From Chitinophagales bacterium (GTDB lineage: Bacteria; Bacteroidota; Bacteroidia; Chitinophagales; CAIOSU01): a stretch of 64,000 bases of DNA. Under the pieces are notes generated by a model. That model made no database searches and had not been told where the DNA came from. It worked only from the letters and a program-made list of their open reading frames with translations. Made by a program: the position numbers and the translations under genes. The stretch's first letter is position 1, and each line of letters opens with the position of its first letter. Below, piece by piece: positions 27,218-36,161 of this stretch. Location: contig JAGYJT010000004.1 of NCBI GenBank assembly GCA_018401955.1, positions 62,001 to 126,000 on the forward strand, in the 5' to 3' direction.

Positions 27218-29590
27218 ATGAGATCGATATACTTAGTGGTGATATTTTTTGGAGTTTTTGCCTTGCAAAACCTGCAGGCCCAAGAGCTGCCAAAGCTTGA
27301 CCTGTATACCAAGCGCATGCTTGCGTCTGATGATTGGAAGTGGCAGGATATCAATCTTTTAGTAAGGGGCGATAGCACTACCATAAAAGGGTTAGTAGAG
27401 CTGGCTGGAGGTACTTATAAGTATAGTGTAGCCGGCATCAACGCTGTGAATATCCCGGTGGATAATTTATATCCCTTTTTGAGCGACCCTGCTGTAATTG
27501 AGGTGCAAAACATCGATATACCCGTTACCCTGCTTAACGATACCGCTGCCATACAAAGCCAGGTGGTTGAAGTAAATAATGGTGTTGCCCCGCTGGCGCA
27601 ACCTTACCGCGGCGATGGGGTGGTAGTGGGCATAATTGATGATGGTATTGATTTTAATCACCTCGACTTTAAAAAGCCCAACGGCGACACGCGCGTTCGT
27701 TTTTTATGGGATCAAAGCGTAAACTCCGCCAACCCACCCGCACCGTTTACCTATGGTCGCGAATGGACGGAGCTGGATATTAACAACGGTATTTGTACCC
27801 ATACCGAGCGCTTGGCGGCCTTTGGGCACGGCACCCACGTTACCGGTACCGCTGCCGGAAACGGCAGCGCCATTGGCAATTATGCCGGTATGGCTCCCAA
27901 TGCCGAACTTGTGGTGGTGGCTTTTAATTACAACCGCCCTTTTTTGAGCACCATAGTAGATGCGGTACAGTATATTTTTCGCAAGGCCGATGCGATGGGT
28001 AAACCTTGCGTAATTAATGCCAGCCTAGGTACTTATATCGGCTCGCGCGACGGGCTAGACCTTGCTGCCCAAATGATTGATGCGATGCTTGGTGAGCGTG
28101 GCGGACGTGCTATGGTGGCAGCTGCTGGCAATGCCGGGCAGTATAAATATCATTTGGGGTATGAAGTAACCGCCGATACTAGTTTTACTTACTTCCAGTA
28201 TAACACCAGCTCTGGCGATATCTTTTTTCAGCTTTGGGCCGATTCTGCTGATTTTGTAGATGTAAACTTCGCATTTGGTGCAGATAACCCCAGTAACAAC
28301 TTTTCTTCCCTTGGCCGCACTCAGTTTTTAAACGCGCAGGTTGATTATCCATCTGTAGTGGCCAATGGTGGTTCGTTAATCCGTAATTATTCGCTTAACA
28401 ACGGCGTTAATTTTATAGGGGGCATTCAAACCCAGCTAACCTTAACTACCGATGGCGTGTTTTTGTTTGAAGTAATTATTGAGCCTAACGATGCTGCCAA
28501 TATTTGGCGTTTTATAACTACGGGTTCTGGTAGGTTTGATGTGTGGAGCAGTAAGGAGTTGATGAACTTCTCTGATATGTTGGATGTAATACCGAATGCC
28601 AATGTGCTGTTGGATAGTGCCCGATATAAATACCCTGATACAGATAAAACCATAGTAAGCAGCTACACCTGCTCTGATAAGGTAATTGCCGTGGGCAACT
28701 ACGTAAACCGCAGCTACTATATTGATGTGTACGACGATACCATTATTTGCTACTACCCCTTGGGCGATATTTTTAGGGAGTTTGCTAACCCTAACAACCC
28801 CAACCCAACGGTGTTTTTAGGCTCAAGCGTGGGCCCAACACGCAACAACCGCACCAAGCCTGATATAACGGCTCCGGGTACTTATGTAATATCAACGGGC
28901 AACAGTAGGTTTATAAGCGATGCCATCAACTCTGGCAACCCCCAAAACTTTCAAAAGGTGGCCAAAGGGGGCAAGCACACCCGCAACTCGGGCACTTCAA
29001 TGGCGTCGCCTATGGTAACAGGCTCGGTGGCCTTGTATCTTCAAAAGAACCCTGAAGCCAATTGGCGCGAGATAAAAGATGCGTTTTTGACCACTGCCTT
29101 TAGGGATACTTTCACCACCCAGTTTGTAAACAATACTTTTGGTTATGGTAAGCTCGATGCTTTTGCAGCCCTGCAAACCAACTTTGTATATGGCTGCACC
29201 GACACCGCTGCCCTTAACTACGACCCTAACGCCAACGTAAGCGATGGCAGTTGCGTGCAAGTGGTGGCGGGCTGTATGGACCCTATTGCGGTTAACTTCG
29301 ACAGCTTGGCCAACTTTGATAACGGTAGTTGCACATACGATACCGTGTTGGGCATTGGCAACTTATTGGATGCCGGCATTGGCCTGGGCGTATACCCTAA
29401 CCCCAACGAGGGCAACTTTACCATACTGTACCAACTGCCGCAAACGATGCCCGATGCCGTGGTTACCATTACCGATTTGTTGGGCAAGCAGGTAATGCAA
29501 ATCAAAATTGAGGGCACGGAAGGGAAATTGGCGGTGCAGGCTTGCCTAAAGGCGTATATTTGTATGCTTTGGTATACCAAGGCCGGTTGA
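27218..29590 (+). CDS. Secreted subtilisin-like (S8) peptidase; T9SS tail out of frame
   Basis: The 790-aa serine protease has a signal peptide (MRSIYLVVIFFGVFALQNLQAQ). Its triad motifs are Asp in VGIIDDGIDFNHLDF, His in FGHGTHVTGTAAGNG and Ser in SGTSMASPMVTGS. Two calcium-repeat-like units follow (LNYDPNANVSDGSC, NFDSLANFDNGSC), then the start of a type A sorting domain (GVYPNPNEGNFTIL). The last 20-odd residues in this frame are abnormal. Two bases further on, another frame encodes the expected tail GLPKGVYLYALVYQGRLIKP ending at 29619, so a one-base deletion near 29500-29545 is likely. The catalytic part is intact; export or anchoring may not be. Confidence 0.88.
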   Translation: MRSIYLVVIFFGVFALQNLQAQELPKLDLYTKRMLASDDWKWQDINLLVRGDSTTIKGLVELAGGTYKYSVAGINAVNIPVDNLYPFLSDPAVIEVQNIDIPVTLLNDTAAIQSQVVEVNNGVAPLAQPYRGDGVVVGIIDDGIDFNHLDFKKPNGDTRVRFLWDQSVNSANPPAPFTYGREWTELDINNGICTHTERLAAFGHGTHVTGTAAGNGSAIGNYAGMAPNAELVVVAFNYNRPFLSTIVDAVQYIFRKADAMGKPCVINASLGTYIGSRDGLDLAAQMIDAMLGERGGRAMVAAAGNAGQYKYHLGYEVTADTSFTYFQYNTSSGDIFFQLWADSADFVDVNFAFGADNPSNNFSSLGRTQFLNAQVDYPSVVANGGSLIRNYSLNNGVNFIGGIQTQLTLTTDGVFLFEVIIEPNDAANIWRFITTGSGRFDVWSSKELMNFSDMLDVIPNANVLLDSARYKYPDTDKTIVSSYTCSDKVIAVGNYVNRSYYIDVYDDTIICYYPLGDIFREFANPNNPNPTVFLGSSVGPTRNNRTKPDITAPGTYVISTGNSRFISDAINSGNPQNFQKVAKGGKHTRNSGTSMASPMVTGSVALYLQKNPEANWREIKDAFLTTAFRDTFTTQFVNNTFGYGKLDAFAALQTNFVYGCTDTAALNYDPNANVSDGSCVQVVAGCMDPIAVNFDSLANFDNGSCTYDTVLGIGNLLDAGIGLGVYPNPNEGNFTILYQLPQTMPDAVVTITDLLGKQVMQIKIEGTEGKLAVQACLKAYICMLWYTKAG

Positions 29591-29617
29591 TAAAACCGGG
29601 TAAGATGGTGGTGAATT

Positions 29618-29822
29618 AGTTATTGGTTAACTGGTATATCTGTTATCAGTTAATTGGTTATGGCTAATTTTTTGGTCTTTAATTTAGATACATTACGTAT
29701 TACCTTTTCTTTAATAGAGATATTTTTAGGAAAAAGCATTGCGTAATTCACCAATAACCAATTAACTAATACACCGATAACGAATCAACCAATAACCGAT
29801 AACCGATAACCGATTAACCAAT
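29618..29822. repeat. Dense TTGGTTATTGG / CCAATAACC repeat array
   Basis: About 200 bp of short repeats in both orientations: ttagttattggttaactgg near 29617 and accaataaccaattaacta near 29750, then ccgataaccgataaccgatt just before the PRTase start. The inverted halves can fold into one long stem, with an AT-rich centre (ttttggtctttaatttag) between them. Confidence 0.65.
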
Positions 29823-30326
29823 ATGCCCACTTCAACACTCATACTCGATAGCGTAAGCATTCAGCAGAAAATCCATCGTATTGCCTACCAGATATTGGAG
29901 CGCAACTACGATGAGCAAGAGTTGTACCTTGTTGGTATACAGGGTAATGGCTATTTGTTTGCCGAAAAATTAGCGGCTTTTTTAAAGACTATTACTAAAA
30001 CTACCATACATCTTTGCTCGCTTTCTTTAAACAAAAAGAAGCCCAACAAAGACGAAATGGAATACGATTTCGACCTAAAGAGTCTTAATAAAAAGACTGT
30101 AATTTTGGTTGACGACGTGGCCAACACCGGCCGCACCGTAGCCTACGCCCTAAAGCCCCTACTTGACTGCCTACCCAAGAAAATTGAAGTAGCAGTATTG
30201 GTTGACCGTGAGCACAAGCTTTTCCCCATCAGCAGCGACTACGTAGGCCTCAGCCTCAGCACCACCCACAAAGAACACGTTAACGTGGTGTTTGAAGATG
30301 AGGAAGAAGCGGTGTATTTGGTCTAG
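29823..30326 (+). CDS. Phosphoribosyltransferase domain protein (PyrR-like)
   Basis: The 167-aa type I PRTase has the PRPP-binding signature VILVDDVANTGRT (about residues 95-107), an upstream GIQGNGYLFAEKL substrate loop and a final VDREHK motif as in PyrR/uracil PRTases. It may be a PyrR-like regulator or salvage enzyme; the RNA-binding features of Bacillus PyrR are not obvious. The start directly abuts the repeat array, so the leader consists of repeat sequence. Confidence 0.83.
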   Translation: MPTSTLILDSVSIQQKIHRIAYQILERNYDEQELYLVGIQGNGYLFAEKLAAFLKTITKTTIHLCSLSLNKKKPNKDEMEYDFDLKSLNKKTVILVDDVANTGRTVAYALKPLLDCLPKKIEVAVLVDREHKLFPISSDYVGLSLSTTHKEHVNVVFEDEEEAVYLV

Positions 30327-30674
30327 ATATTTACGAGGTACGATTTACGATTGAGTTTTGTCATAGCTGCCATATAATGGGGAACAAAGCCTAGCTGTCA
30401 CTTCGAGCGTAGTCGAGAAGGCTGCGCTGGCCTGCTGGAGTGAGAGGTGAAGCTTTTACTCGTCCTCGTCTTATTTTTGACGAGGATGAAACGTACTTTG
30501 CGTCTCCAGACGCTCGTTTGTAAATGGTAATTGAAAGTTTACCTCTCTCGCCAACGCCCCACCTCCGCTGAAAAAGCTACGGCGGGTAGGCAATCGCGCG
30601 CGCATTTCGACTACGCTCAATGTGACACGCTTCCTTCCGCACCACCAACTTTAAATTTTCAATTCACAATCCCT
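30327..30674. repeat. 348-bp spacer with dispersed-repeat fragments
   Basis: No credible gene. The spacer contains gtcacttcgagcgtagtcga (a 'cttcgag..tcga' type repeat fragment), a cgtcctcgtc/gacgaggatg stem near 30460-30490, and tttcgactacgctcaatgtg near 30604. These look like decayed dispersed repeats between two convergent genes. Confidence 0.5.
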
Positions 30675-31220
30675 TCAATTCAACACCGCAACCAAATCAA
30701 CGGCTTTGAGTTTGCCGTCGTTTTGCACGATGTGGTCGGCTTTGAGGTAGAATTTTTCGCGCTGTTGTATCTGCTTTTCCATAAAGTCTTTCACGGCATC
30801 TTCGTTTTTGCCGTTCAAAAGCGGGCGTTCGGTTTTGCTTTGCATTAGGCGCGAAACTAGTATGCCCACGGGGGTTTGCAGATAAACCGTTCTGCCCGTC
30901 TTTTTTAGGAAAGCCATGTTATTGAAAAAGCAGGGCGTACCGCCGCCCAACGAAACTACTGCTGTAGGCTGTGTAGCCAGTTCTTTTAGGTATTGGGTTT
31001 CCAAACCACGGAAATAAGGCTCGCCTTCGGCCTCGAAAATCTGTTTGATGGTTTTGCCCGTGGCAGCCTCTATGTATTGGTCCAAATCAACAAACGGCAT
31101 CTTAAGTTTGGTTGCCAGTTCCTTACCAATCTTGCTTTTGCCGCTCCCCATGGGGCCGATGATGTAAATATGTTTGTCGATGGTGGATGGTCGATGGTCC
31201 ATGGAAAATGGAAGAGTCAT
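30675..31220 (-). CDS. aroK: Shikimate kinase
   Basis: Phosphorylates shikimate at O3 in the chorismate pathway. The P-loop is IIGPMGSGKSKIG, the shikimate-binding Asp lies in FVDLDQYIE, and FRGLE and VSLGGGTPCF follow. The length of about 175 aa is normal. Conserved sequence begins at IYIIG. The 16 or so residues before it (with MDHRPSTID) are encoded by a ggtcgatggtccatgg-type dispersed repeat, so the true start may be 31202 or 31220. Confidence 0.93.
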   Translation of the reverse strand: MTLPFSMDHRPSTIDKHIYIIGPMGSGKSKIGKELATKLKMPFVDLDQYIEAATGKTIKQIFEAEGEPYFRGLETQYLKELATQPTAVVSLGGGTPCFFNNMAFLKKTGRTVYLQTPVGILVSRLMQSKTERPLLNGKNEDAVKDFMEKQIQQREKFYLKADHIVQNDGKLKAVDLVAVLN

Positions 31221-31595
31221 TTAAAAAGTAAGCATAATAAGGGGTTACAAAGGTCTTGTAATTAACATCAATTTGCAAGGGTTTGAAACAATAGATATAA
31301 GGTAAGCAATAGAGTGGTAAGTATCAAAACTATTATGCCATTACTGGTTACAAATTTGTCGGGGTACCAATCACATGATAATCCCTTTGGGGATGATATG
31401 TTGGTAGGTGGAAGAATTGCGCCGAGCATATAATCCCGTAGGGATGGTACTCGCAATGTAGGTGTCGTCCCTACGGGACTTTGTGATAATATCTGATGAT
31501 TTTCTACCAACATTTAGTCCATACTGGACTTGTTGAAAGGATACAAACATATTAGTTAAGCCTACGTAATTTTCTCATTTCTTATCTCACATCTG
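31221..31595. repeat. 375-bp spacer with nested dyad repeat (31398-31513)
   Basis: Nested inverted repeats are seen: atgttggtag (31398) with ctaccaacat (31504), and inside them cccgtaggga (31435) with tccctacggg (31468). This is a dispersed palindromic element typical of Bacteroidota. The 81-aa minus-strand ORF 31268-31513 overlies it and is not a convincing gene. Confidence 0.65.
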
Positions 31596-32693
31596 TTATT
31601 TATAACTCACCCTCGGGTCCAAAATAGCGTAGCCGATGTCGGTAAGGATGTTTACCACCACATATACTACGGCAATAAACAGCACAATGCCCATCAATAC
31701 GGGCAAATCCAGGTTCATTAGGCTATCATATAGTTCGCTACCGAGGCCTTTATAGTCGACTACTGCTTCTACTAGCACCGAGCCCGCCAACAACCCCGCA
31801 AACCAGCCAGATGCCGAGGTAAGTACGGGGTTAAGCGCATTGCGCAAGGTATGCTTGGTAATTACAATGTAATTGGATAAACCTTTAGCCTTAGCCGTGC
31901 GGATATAGTCTGACGACATTACATCGAGCATAGAGCTGCGGGTCATTTGCGTAATAATGGCCACGGGGCGTATGCCCAATGCCAGGGTAGGGATGATGAG
32001 GTTTGACCAAATGATGGTTTGCTCACCAAACTCATAATCAAACAACGGGGCACGCACGCTGAGGCCTGTTATAGCTTTTAGTTTTACGGCCAGCACGTAG
32101 GCCAATATCAAGGCCACAACATACGATGGCTGGGAAATGCCGAACACCGAAAGGCTCATTACGGCATCATCGGGCCAGCGGTTGCGATACATGGATGCCA
32201 ATATGCCGAACGGGATACCTATAGCCAATGCCAACAGTATTGACGAAAGCGCAAGGATAAACGTAGGCGGTATTTTTTCAGCCAAAATCTCGCTTACGGG
32301 GGTGTTGCGCTGGTACGAGCGGCCCAAGTACGGTGCTTTTACCACCAGAGCATTTTCGCCAATGGAGAACAGTTTGGTGTAGCCCAGCTCTTCTTGCTTT
32401 TCGGGGGTGTCCTCGTGCAAGGTAAGGGGCAAAAGGTTGTTCATATATATCAAGTAGCGCACCATGGGGCTTTTGTCAAGCCCAAGTTGCTTCTTGATGT
32501 TTTCCGCGCTCGATACATCGGTACGCTGACCAGAGAGCATGCGCTCGGGGCTGGGCAGCAGGTTCAGTATCATAAACAGGGTGGTAATCACCCCCCAAAG
32601 GATGAGTAAACTGTACAATGATTTTTTAACAATGTATTTGAGCAAGGGAGTGTGCGTTAACTGATTATTTAAGGGTATTGGCTTTAAGCTCAT
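31596..32693 (-). CDS. ABC transporter permease (oligopeptide/dipeptide DppB-like)
   Basis: The 365-aa inner-membrane protein has about six helices (SLYSLLILWGVITTLFMILN, LSSILLALAIGIPFGILASM). The cytoplasmic EAA-loop signature is RTAKAKGLSNYIVITKHTLR, and the end PRVSYK is typical of peptide/nickel permeases. No ATPase, second permease or binding protein is adjacent, so its partners must be encoded elsewhere. Its start overlaps the end of the BT_3928 gene by 29 bp, pointing to cotranscription. Confidence 0.9.
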   Translation of the reverse strand: MSLKPIPLNNQLTHTPLLKYIVKKSLYSLLILWGVITTLFMILNLLPSPERMLSGQRTDVSSAENIKKQLGLDKSPMVRYLIYMNNLLPLTLHEDTPEKQEELGYTKLFSIGENALVVKAPYLGRSYQRNTPVSEILAEKIPPTFILALSSILLALAIGIPFGILASMYRNRWPDDAVMSLSVFGISQPSYVVALILAYVLAVKLKAITGLSVRAPLFDYEFGEQTIIWSNLIIPTLALGIRPVAIITQMTRSSMLDVMSSDYIRTAKAKGLSNYIVITKHTLRNALNPVLTSASGWFAGLLAGSVLVEAVVDYKGLGSELYDSLMNLDLPVLMGIVLFIAVVYVVVNILTDIGYAILDPRVSYK

Positions 32694-33876
32694 CGTAGGT
32701 GGGCAGGTGGCGGTGGTGCCATTGGCCTACTACGGTACCATCTTTAATAATCATTAAGCCAGGGTTGCTTCGGTTAATGGTTTTAAGGAATGTGCCATCG
32801 CCCGTAAAAAACGGATAGGCCGCCTGCACATCATGGCGGAAGGTCTCTATTTCACTTCGCGGGGCACTGGTACCTACAAAAAACATATAGCCATCTTGCT
32901 CGGCTTTGGCAGCCAGCTCGTTCAACTGGGCAAAAGCTTCTTTGTGGGTATGGTTAAGGTTATAGGCCACCACAAAAAAGGTATAATCGGGGTTGGTCAA
33001 TATTTCGTCGTTCATCACGTTGCCATCCTCGTCCTCTAGGCGGAAGTTATTGATGTTCGGGTCTTTACCTTTTTTAATCACGATATCTGTACGCTCCACA
33101 AACTCCCAGTTTTGTTTCTCTTCGCCCCTAGGTAGTTCGGTTTGCTTAAACTGTTTGTTCTCTCCGGTTTGTTTGTTTTTGTAAACGAAAACATAGTCAA
33201 TAATGGCCTTGTCCTCTTCGGCTACTACCATTTGTTCAGGTATGTTTTTACCAATGGCATACGGGCGGAAGTCGACAATCGGTAAGTTCCAAACGAAGTT
33301 GTATAGACAAAAGAAAAAGCTGGCCACGGTAATCGCAACCACGGTAGCTGCCGCAGGTAAACCAGAGAACAAACCTTTGATAAAACGCGCTTGAAGCAAT
33401 AGAATCACAATCAGCACCGACAAGAACAAATCTTTGCCAAACGATACAATCGGCTCCAGCTTCAAAAAGTCACCAAAGCAACCGCAATCGGTTACGTTGC
33501 CCGTATATGAAGTGTAGCCCGTTAGAAAAGTGAAGAACACAATCATGCCGGTAAGCAAAAAGAGCGTTACCGTTTTCATGAAATTGAGTATCAGTGCTAC
33601 ACCGAGGGCTATTTCCAGCACTATCATAAAAACGGCAAAGCCTACAGTAAGCGGCTCCATAAACCCCATACCAAACTCTACAAAGTAATCCATCATTTTG
33701 TAGGCGGTGCCCAGTGGGTCAATGGCTTTTACTGCTCCCGAAAAGATGAAAAACGTGCCCACAAAATCTTGCACGTAAGCTACAAACAAGCGCTCAGGCT
33801 TATTTATCAAGTAGCGCACCACATTTATTACCAGCGCAATGGCGCCAATAATTCCTACTAACGTATATACGGTCAT
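32665..33876 (-). CDS. BT_3928 family membrane protein (DoxX/MauE-like plus thioredoxin-like domain)
   Basis: The 403-aa protein has several N-terminal helices of DoxX/MauE type (FVGTFFIFSGAVKAIDPLG, FMIVLEIALGVALILNF) with the redox-like NVTDCGCFGDFLKLEP motif. A soluble C-terminal region of thioredoxin-like fold follows (YTFFVVAYNLNH, NPGLMIIKDGTVVGQW). The classical CxxC is absent from the soluble part. The family is conserved in Bacteroidota next to DUF1599, as here: the DUF1599 stop overlaps this ATG (ATGA). Confidence 0.88.
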   Translation of the reverse strand: MTVYTLVGIIGAIALVINVVRYLINKPERLFVAYVQDFVGTFFIFSGAVKAIDPLGTAYKMMDYFVEFGMGFMEPLTVGFAVFMIVLEIALGVALILNFMKTVTLFLLTGMIVFFTFLTGYTSYTGNVTDCGCFGDFLKLEPIVSFGKDLFLSVLIVILLLQARFIKGLFSGLPAAATVVAITVASFFFCLYNFVWNLPIVDFRPYAIGKNIPEQMVVAEEDKAIIDYVFVYKNKQTGENKQFKQTELPRGEEKQNWEFVERTDIVIKKGKDPNINNFRLEDEDGNVMNDEILTNPDYTFFVVAYNLNHTHKEAFAQLNELAAKAEQDGYMFFVGTSAPRSEIETFRHDVQAAYPFFTGDGTFLKTINRSNPGLMIIKDGTVVGQWHHRHLPTYDELKANTLK

Positions 33877-34448
33877 GCTTCTTTCATTTTTATCAATGCA
33901 AAAATAGCGTAGTTAATAATGTCTTGGTAGTTGGCATCAGGCCCTTCAGATATTAAGGTTACTCCTTGGTTGTCCTCTATCTGTTTTAGGCGCATCAGCT
34001 TCATTAGTATCAAATCAGTAAATGAGGTATTGCGCAGGTCGCGCCAAGCCTCGCCATAGTCGTGGTTTTTTTGCAGCATCAGGCTACGGGTCAGTTCCAC
34101 TTGTTGGTCATATAGTTTTTCGCTTTCGGCATGGTTTAGTTCCATATCCACATAATCCTTCAATTCTAGCTGAATCAAGGCAATCAATGAATAGTTGATG
34201 ATGCCCATTAGCTCACTATCAATGCCCTCTTCAATTTGCTGGCTTGCCATTTCCTCAATATTACGAATGCGCTTAGCCTTAATGAAAATCTGGTCGGTAA
34301 GGCTGCGAGGGCGTAGCATGCGCCACGAGGTGCCATAGTCCTTTACCTTTTTCATATAGATATCTTTGCAGCTGGCAATTATATCATCGTATTGCTCCAG
34401 GGTCTTGTTTGCCAAGTTATTTGGTAATTTTAGTGCGATTTCAGGCAA
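33873..34448 (-). CDS. DUF1599 domain protein
   Basis: The 191-aa protein is made of two copies of a helical module, one with KVKDYGTSWRMLRPRSLTDQ and one with KNHDYGEAWRDLRNTSFTDL, each followed by an R/L-rich helix ending IRNIEE or LKQIED. This is the DUF1599 family, suggested to handle nucleotide modification; the function is unproven. It is the first gene of the DUF1599-BT_3928-permease unit and is divergent from folP with 14 bp between the starts, a conserved Bacteroidota layout. Confidence 0.9.
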   Translation of the reverse strand: MPEIALKLPNNLANKTLEQYDDIIASCKDIYMKKVKDYGTSWRMLRPRSLTDQIFIKAKRIRNIEEMASQQIEEGIDSELMGIINYSLIALIQLELKDYVDMELNHAESEKLYDQQVELTRSLMLQKNHDYGEAWRDLRNTSFTDLILMKLMRLKQIEDNQGVTLISEGPDANYQDIINYAIFALIKMKEA

Positions 34449-34462
34449 TTTATTTATTGATT

Positions 34463-35320
34463 ATGGGCGATAAAAATACAGGATTTTACGGTAAAACGAC
34501 CATCAACTGCCACGGGCGCTTGCTGGATTTATCCACACCGCGCGTTATGGGCATCCTCAACCTTACGCCCGACTCCTTTTTTGCCGATAGCAGACACAAG
34601 ATAACAGATGAATTATTGTTGAGCTGTGAAAAGATGTTAACCGACGGTGCCGATATACTGGACCTAGGCGGCGTAAGTACCCGCCCAGGTGCCGATGCCG
34701 TAACGGTTGACGAAGAACTGAAAAGGGTTATACCCGCAATTGAGGCCATTGCCAAGCGTTTTCCGGAAGCGATATTATCCGTAGACACGTACCGAGCGCA
34801 AGTAGCCAAACAAGCCGTGGTTGCAGGCGCCAGTATGGTAAACGATGTTTCAGCGGGTAAATTGGATGAGGGCATGTTTGCCACCGTGGCCCAACTACAA
34901 GTGCCGTACATACTCATGCACATGCAAGGCACGCCTGCTACCATGCAGCAAAATCCTCAATACGAGAATGTTGTGCTAGAGGTGTTGGATTACTTAGTTG
35001 CCGAAGTGGCTAAACTACATGCCTTGGGCATTAACGATATTATCCTCGACCCCGGGTTTGGGTTTGGTAAAACGGTGGAGCATAACTTCCAACTGTTGCA
35101 AGGCTTGGATGCTTTGAACATAACAGGGTTGCCCGTGTTGGCGGGCATTAGCCGCAAATCGATGATATGCCGCACCTTGGGCGTAAAACCTGCCGATGCC
35201 CTTAACGGCACCACGGCCCTTAACATGGTTGCGCTAATAAAAGGGGTTAAAATTTTGCGGGTGCATGATGTAACGGAAGCGGTGGAGTGTGTGCGGTTGT
35301 TTGAGTGTTTTGAAAAATGA
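34463..35320 (+). CDS. folP: Dihydropteroate synthase
   Basis: Joins p-aminobenzoate to the pterin pyrophosphate in folate synthesis; the target of sulfonamides. Motifs seen are GILNLTPDSFF, GADILDLGGVSTRPGA, VSVDTYRAQVA-like sequence, LILDPGFGFGKT-like sequence and GISRKSM. I use the ATG at 34463 (MGDKNTGFYG), giving 285 aa; the ORF-track start would run into the divergent DUF1599 gene and adds residues unlike the family. Confidence 0.95.
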   Translation: MGDKNTGFYGKTTINCHGRLLDLSTPRVMGILNLTPDSFFADSRHKITDELLLSCEKMLTDGADILDLGGVSTRPGADAVTVDEELKRVIPAIEAIAKRFPEAILSVDTYRAQVAKQAVVAGASMVNDVSAGKLDEGMFATVAQLQVPYILMHMQGTPATMQQNPQYENVVLEVLDYLVAEVAKLHALGINDIILDPGFGFGKTVEHNFQLLQGLDALNITGLPVLAGISRKSMICRTLGVKPADALNGTTALNMVALIKGVKILRVHDVTEAVECVRLFECFEK

Positions 35321-35692
35321 TTAGGGTATTGCGTGCCAGTTGCAAACTGGCGGTTATGTTACATACAGTCTGTGACTGGATAATAACACCTGAAAAGCAG
35401 CTAATTTTATCTTTTAACCTCCCACCCGTAAGCCCCAACGGGGCATTAAATCGTTAGCCTTGGGCATCGCCCACCGTACGTAATGGGTTTACGGAAACGC
35501 AATTTTGTTCGTAGGGCAATATATTATTGGCATATGGCCCCGTTGGCGATTACCAAAAGCAACATGCCATTTGCAGAATTTTTATCCAATTAATTGTAAA
35601 CTTGTAACTAAAATCGGCACTATGTTTCCCACTTAATGTACGCCTGATGGGAAATATACATGGATTAGCGAAAAGCAAAAAGGACGAAAGCA
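35321..35692. repeat. 372-bp spacer with small hairpin repeats
   Basis: Several short stems: gccagttgcaaactggc (35338), resembling cctagttgcgaaactggtgg near 42769; gccccaacggggc (35433); and later ggccccgttggcg. The last 100 bp before 35693 have no clear promoter. No gene is visible. Confidence 0.5.
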
Positions 35693-36151
35693 ATGGAACA
35701 TCAAATACTCGATTACGAGGCAACGCAAACATACCGTACCCCTTTGCAAGCCAAGAAAACAGGCGTTTTAAGTGGATTAGTCGGGCTTTTGTTCCTAGCC
35801 TTGGTCAATTGGATTATAGGAACCAATAATATTGGGGTTTCGCATCCTGCATTGTTTATAGTGTTCTTTTCGATGTTGGTAGCGCAGATGTTGATAGCAA
35901 TGTATGGTACCCGCAAAAGGCACTATTTGCAAATATTTAAGGCAGGGGCATTGGCAACATCCATATCTTTATCGCCCACCATCTTTTTTACACTTGCAAG
36001 CGATTCTTTGCCCAATAGTAGCTTTGCCTATCATTTTGGAAACTACCTTGGGCTCTCAATCATTTATATGCTACTAGGGCTGCTCTTGGGGTTTATATTG
36101 TGGTTGGTGCCCGGTAAAATGCCTCGTTTTAAGAACAAGATTGAAGCTTAA
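35693..36151 (+). CDS. Small four-helix membrane protein (DUF4199-like)
   Basis: The 152-aa protein has four hydrophobic helices (LSGLVGLLFLALVNWIIG, PALFIVFFSMLVAQMLIAM, FKAGALATSISLSPTIFFT, LSIIYMLLGLLLGFILWLV) between a polar N-terminus and a basic tail (KMPRFKNK). The size and helix spacing recall DUF4199 membrane proteins of Bacteroidota, but the sequence match is not strong and I give no function. It converges with the lipoprotein gene at 36162, 10 bp away. Confidence 0.65.
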   Translation: MEHQILDYEATQTYRTPLQAKKTGVLSGLVGLLFLALVNWIIGTNNIGVSHPALFIVFFSMLVAQMLIAMYGTRKRHYLQIFKAGALATSISLSPTIFFTLASDSLPNSSFAYHFGNYLGLSIIYMLLGLLLGFILWLVPGKMPRFKNKIEA

Positions 36152-36161
36152 CATAACCCCA

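Noticed and set aside
29500-29545. Programmed -1 frameshift at the end of the subtilase
   Set aside because: The local gaagggaaattgg does not form a canonical X XXY YYZ heptamer in the zero frame, so an indel is simpler.
31268-31513. 81-aa minus-strand ORF as a gene
   Set aside because: It overlies a nested dyad repeat and shows no domain or conserved start; its C-terminal hydrophobic run is not enough.
34409-34462. Upstream start of dihydropteroate synthase
   Set aside because: It overlaps the divergent DUF1599 start and adds residues unlike FolP; the ATG at 34463 is better.
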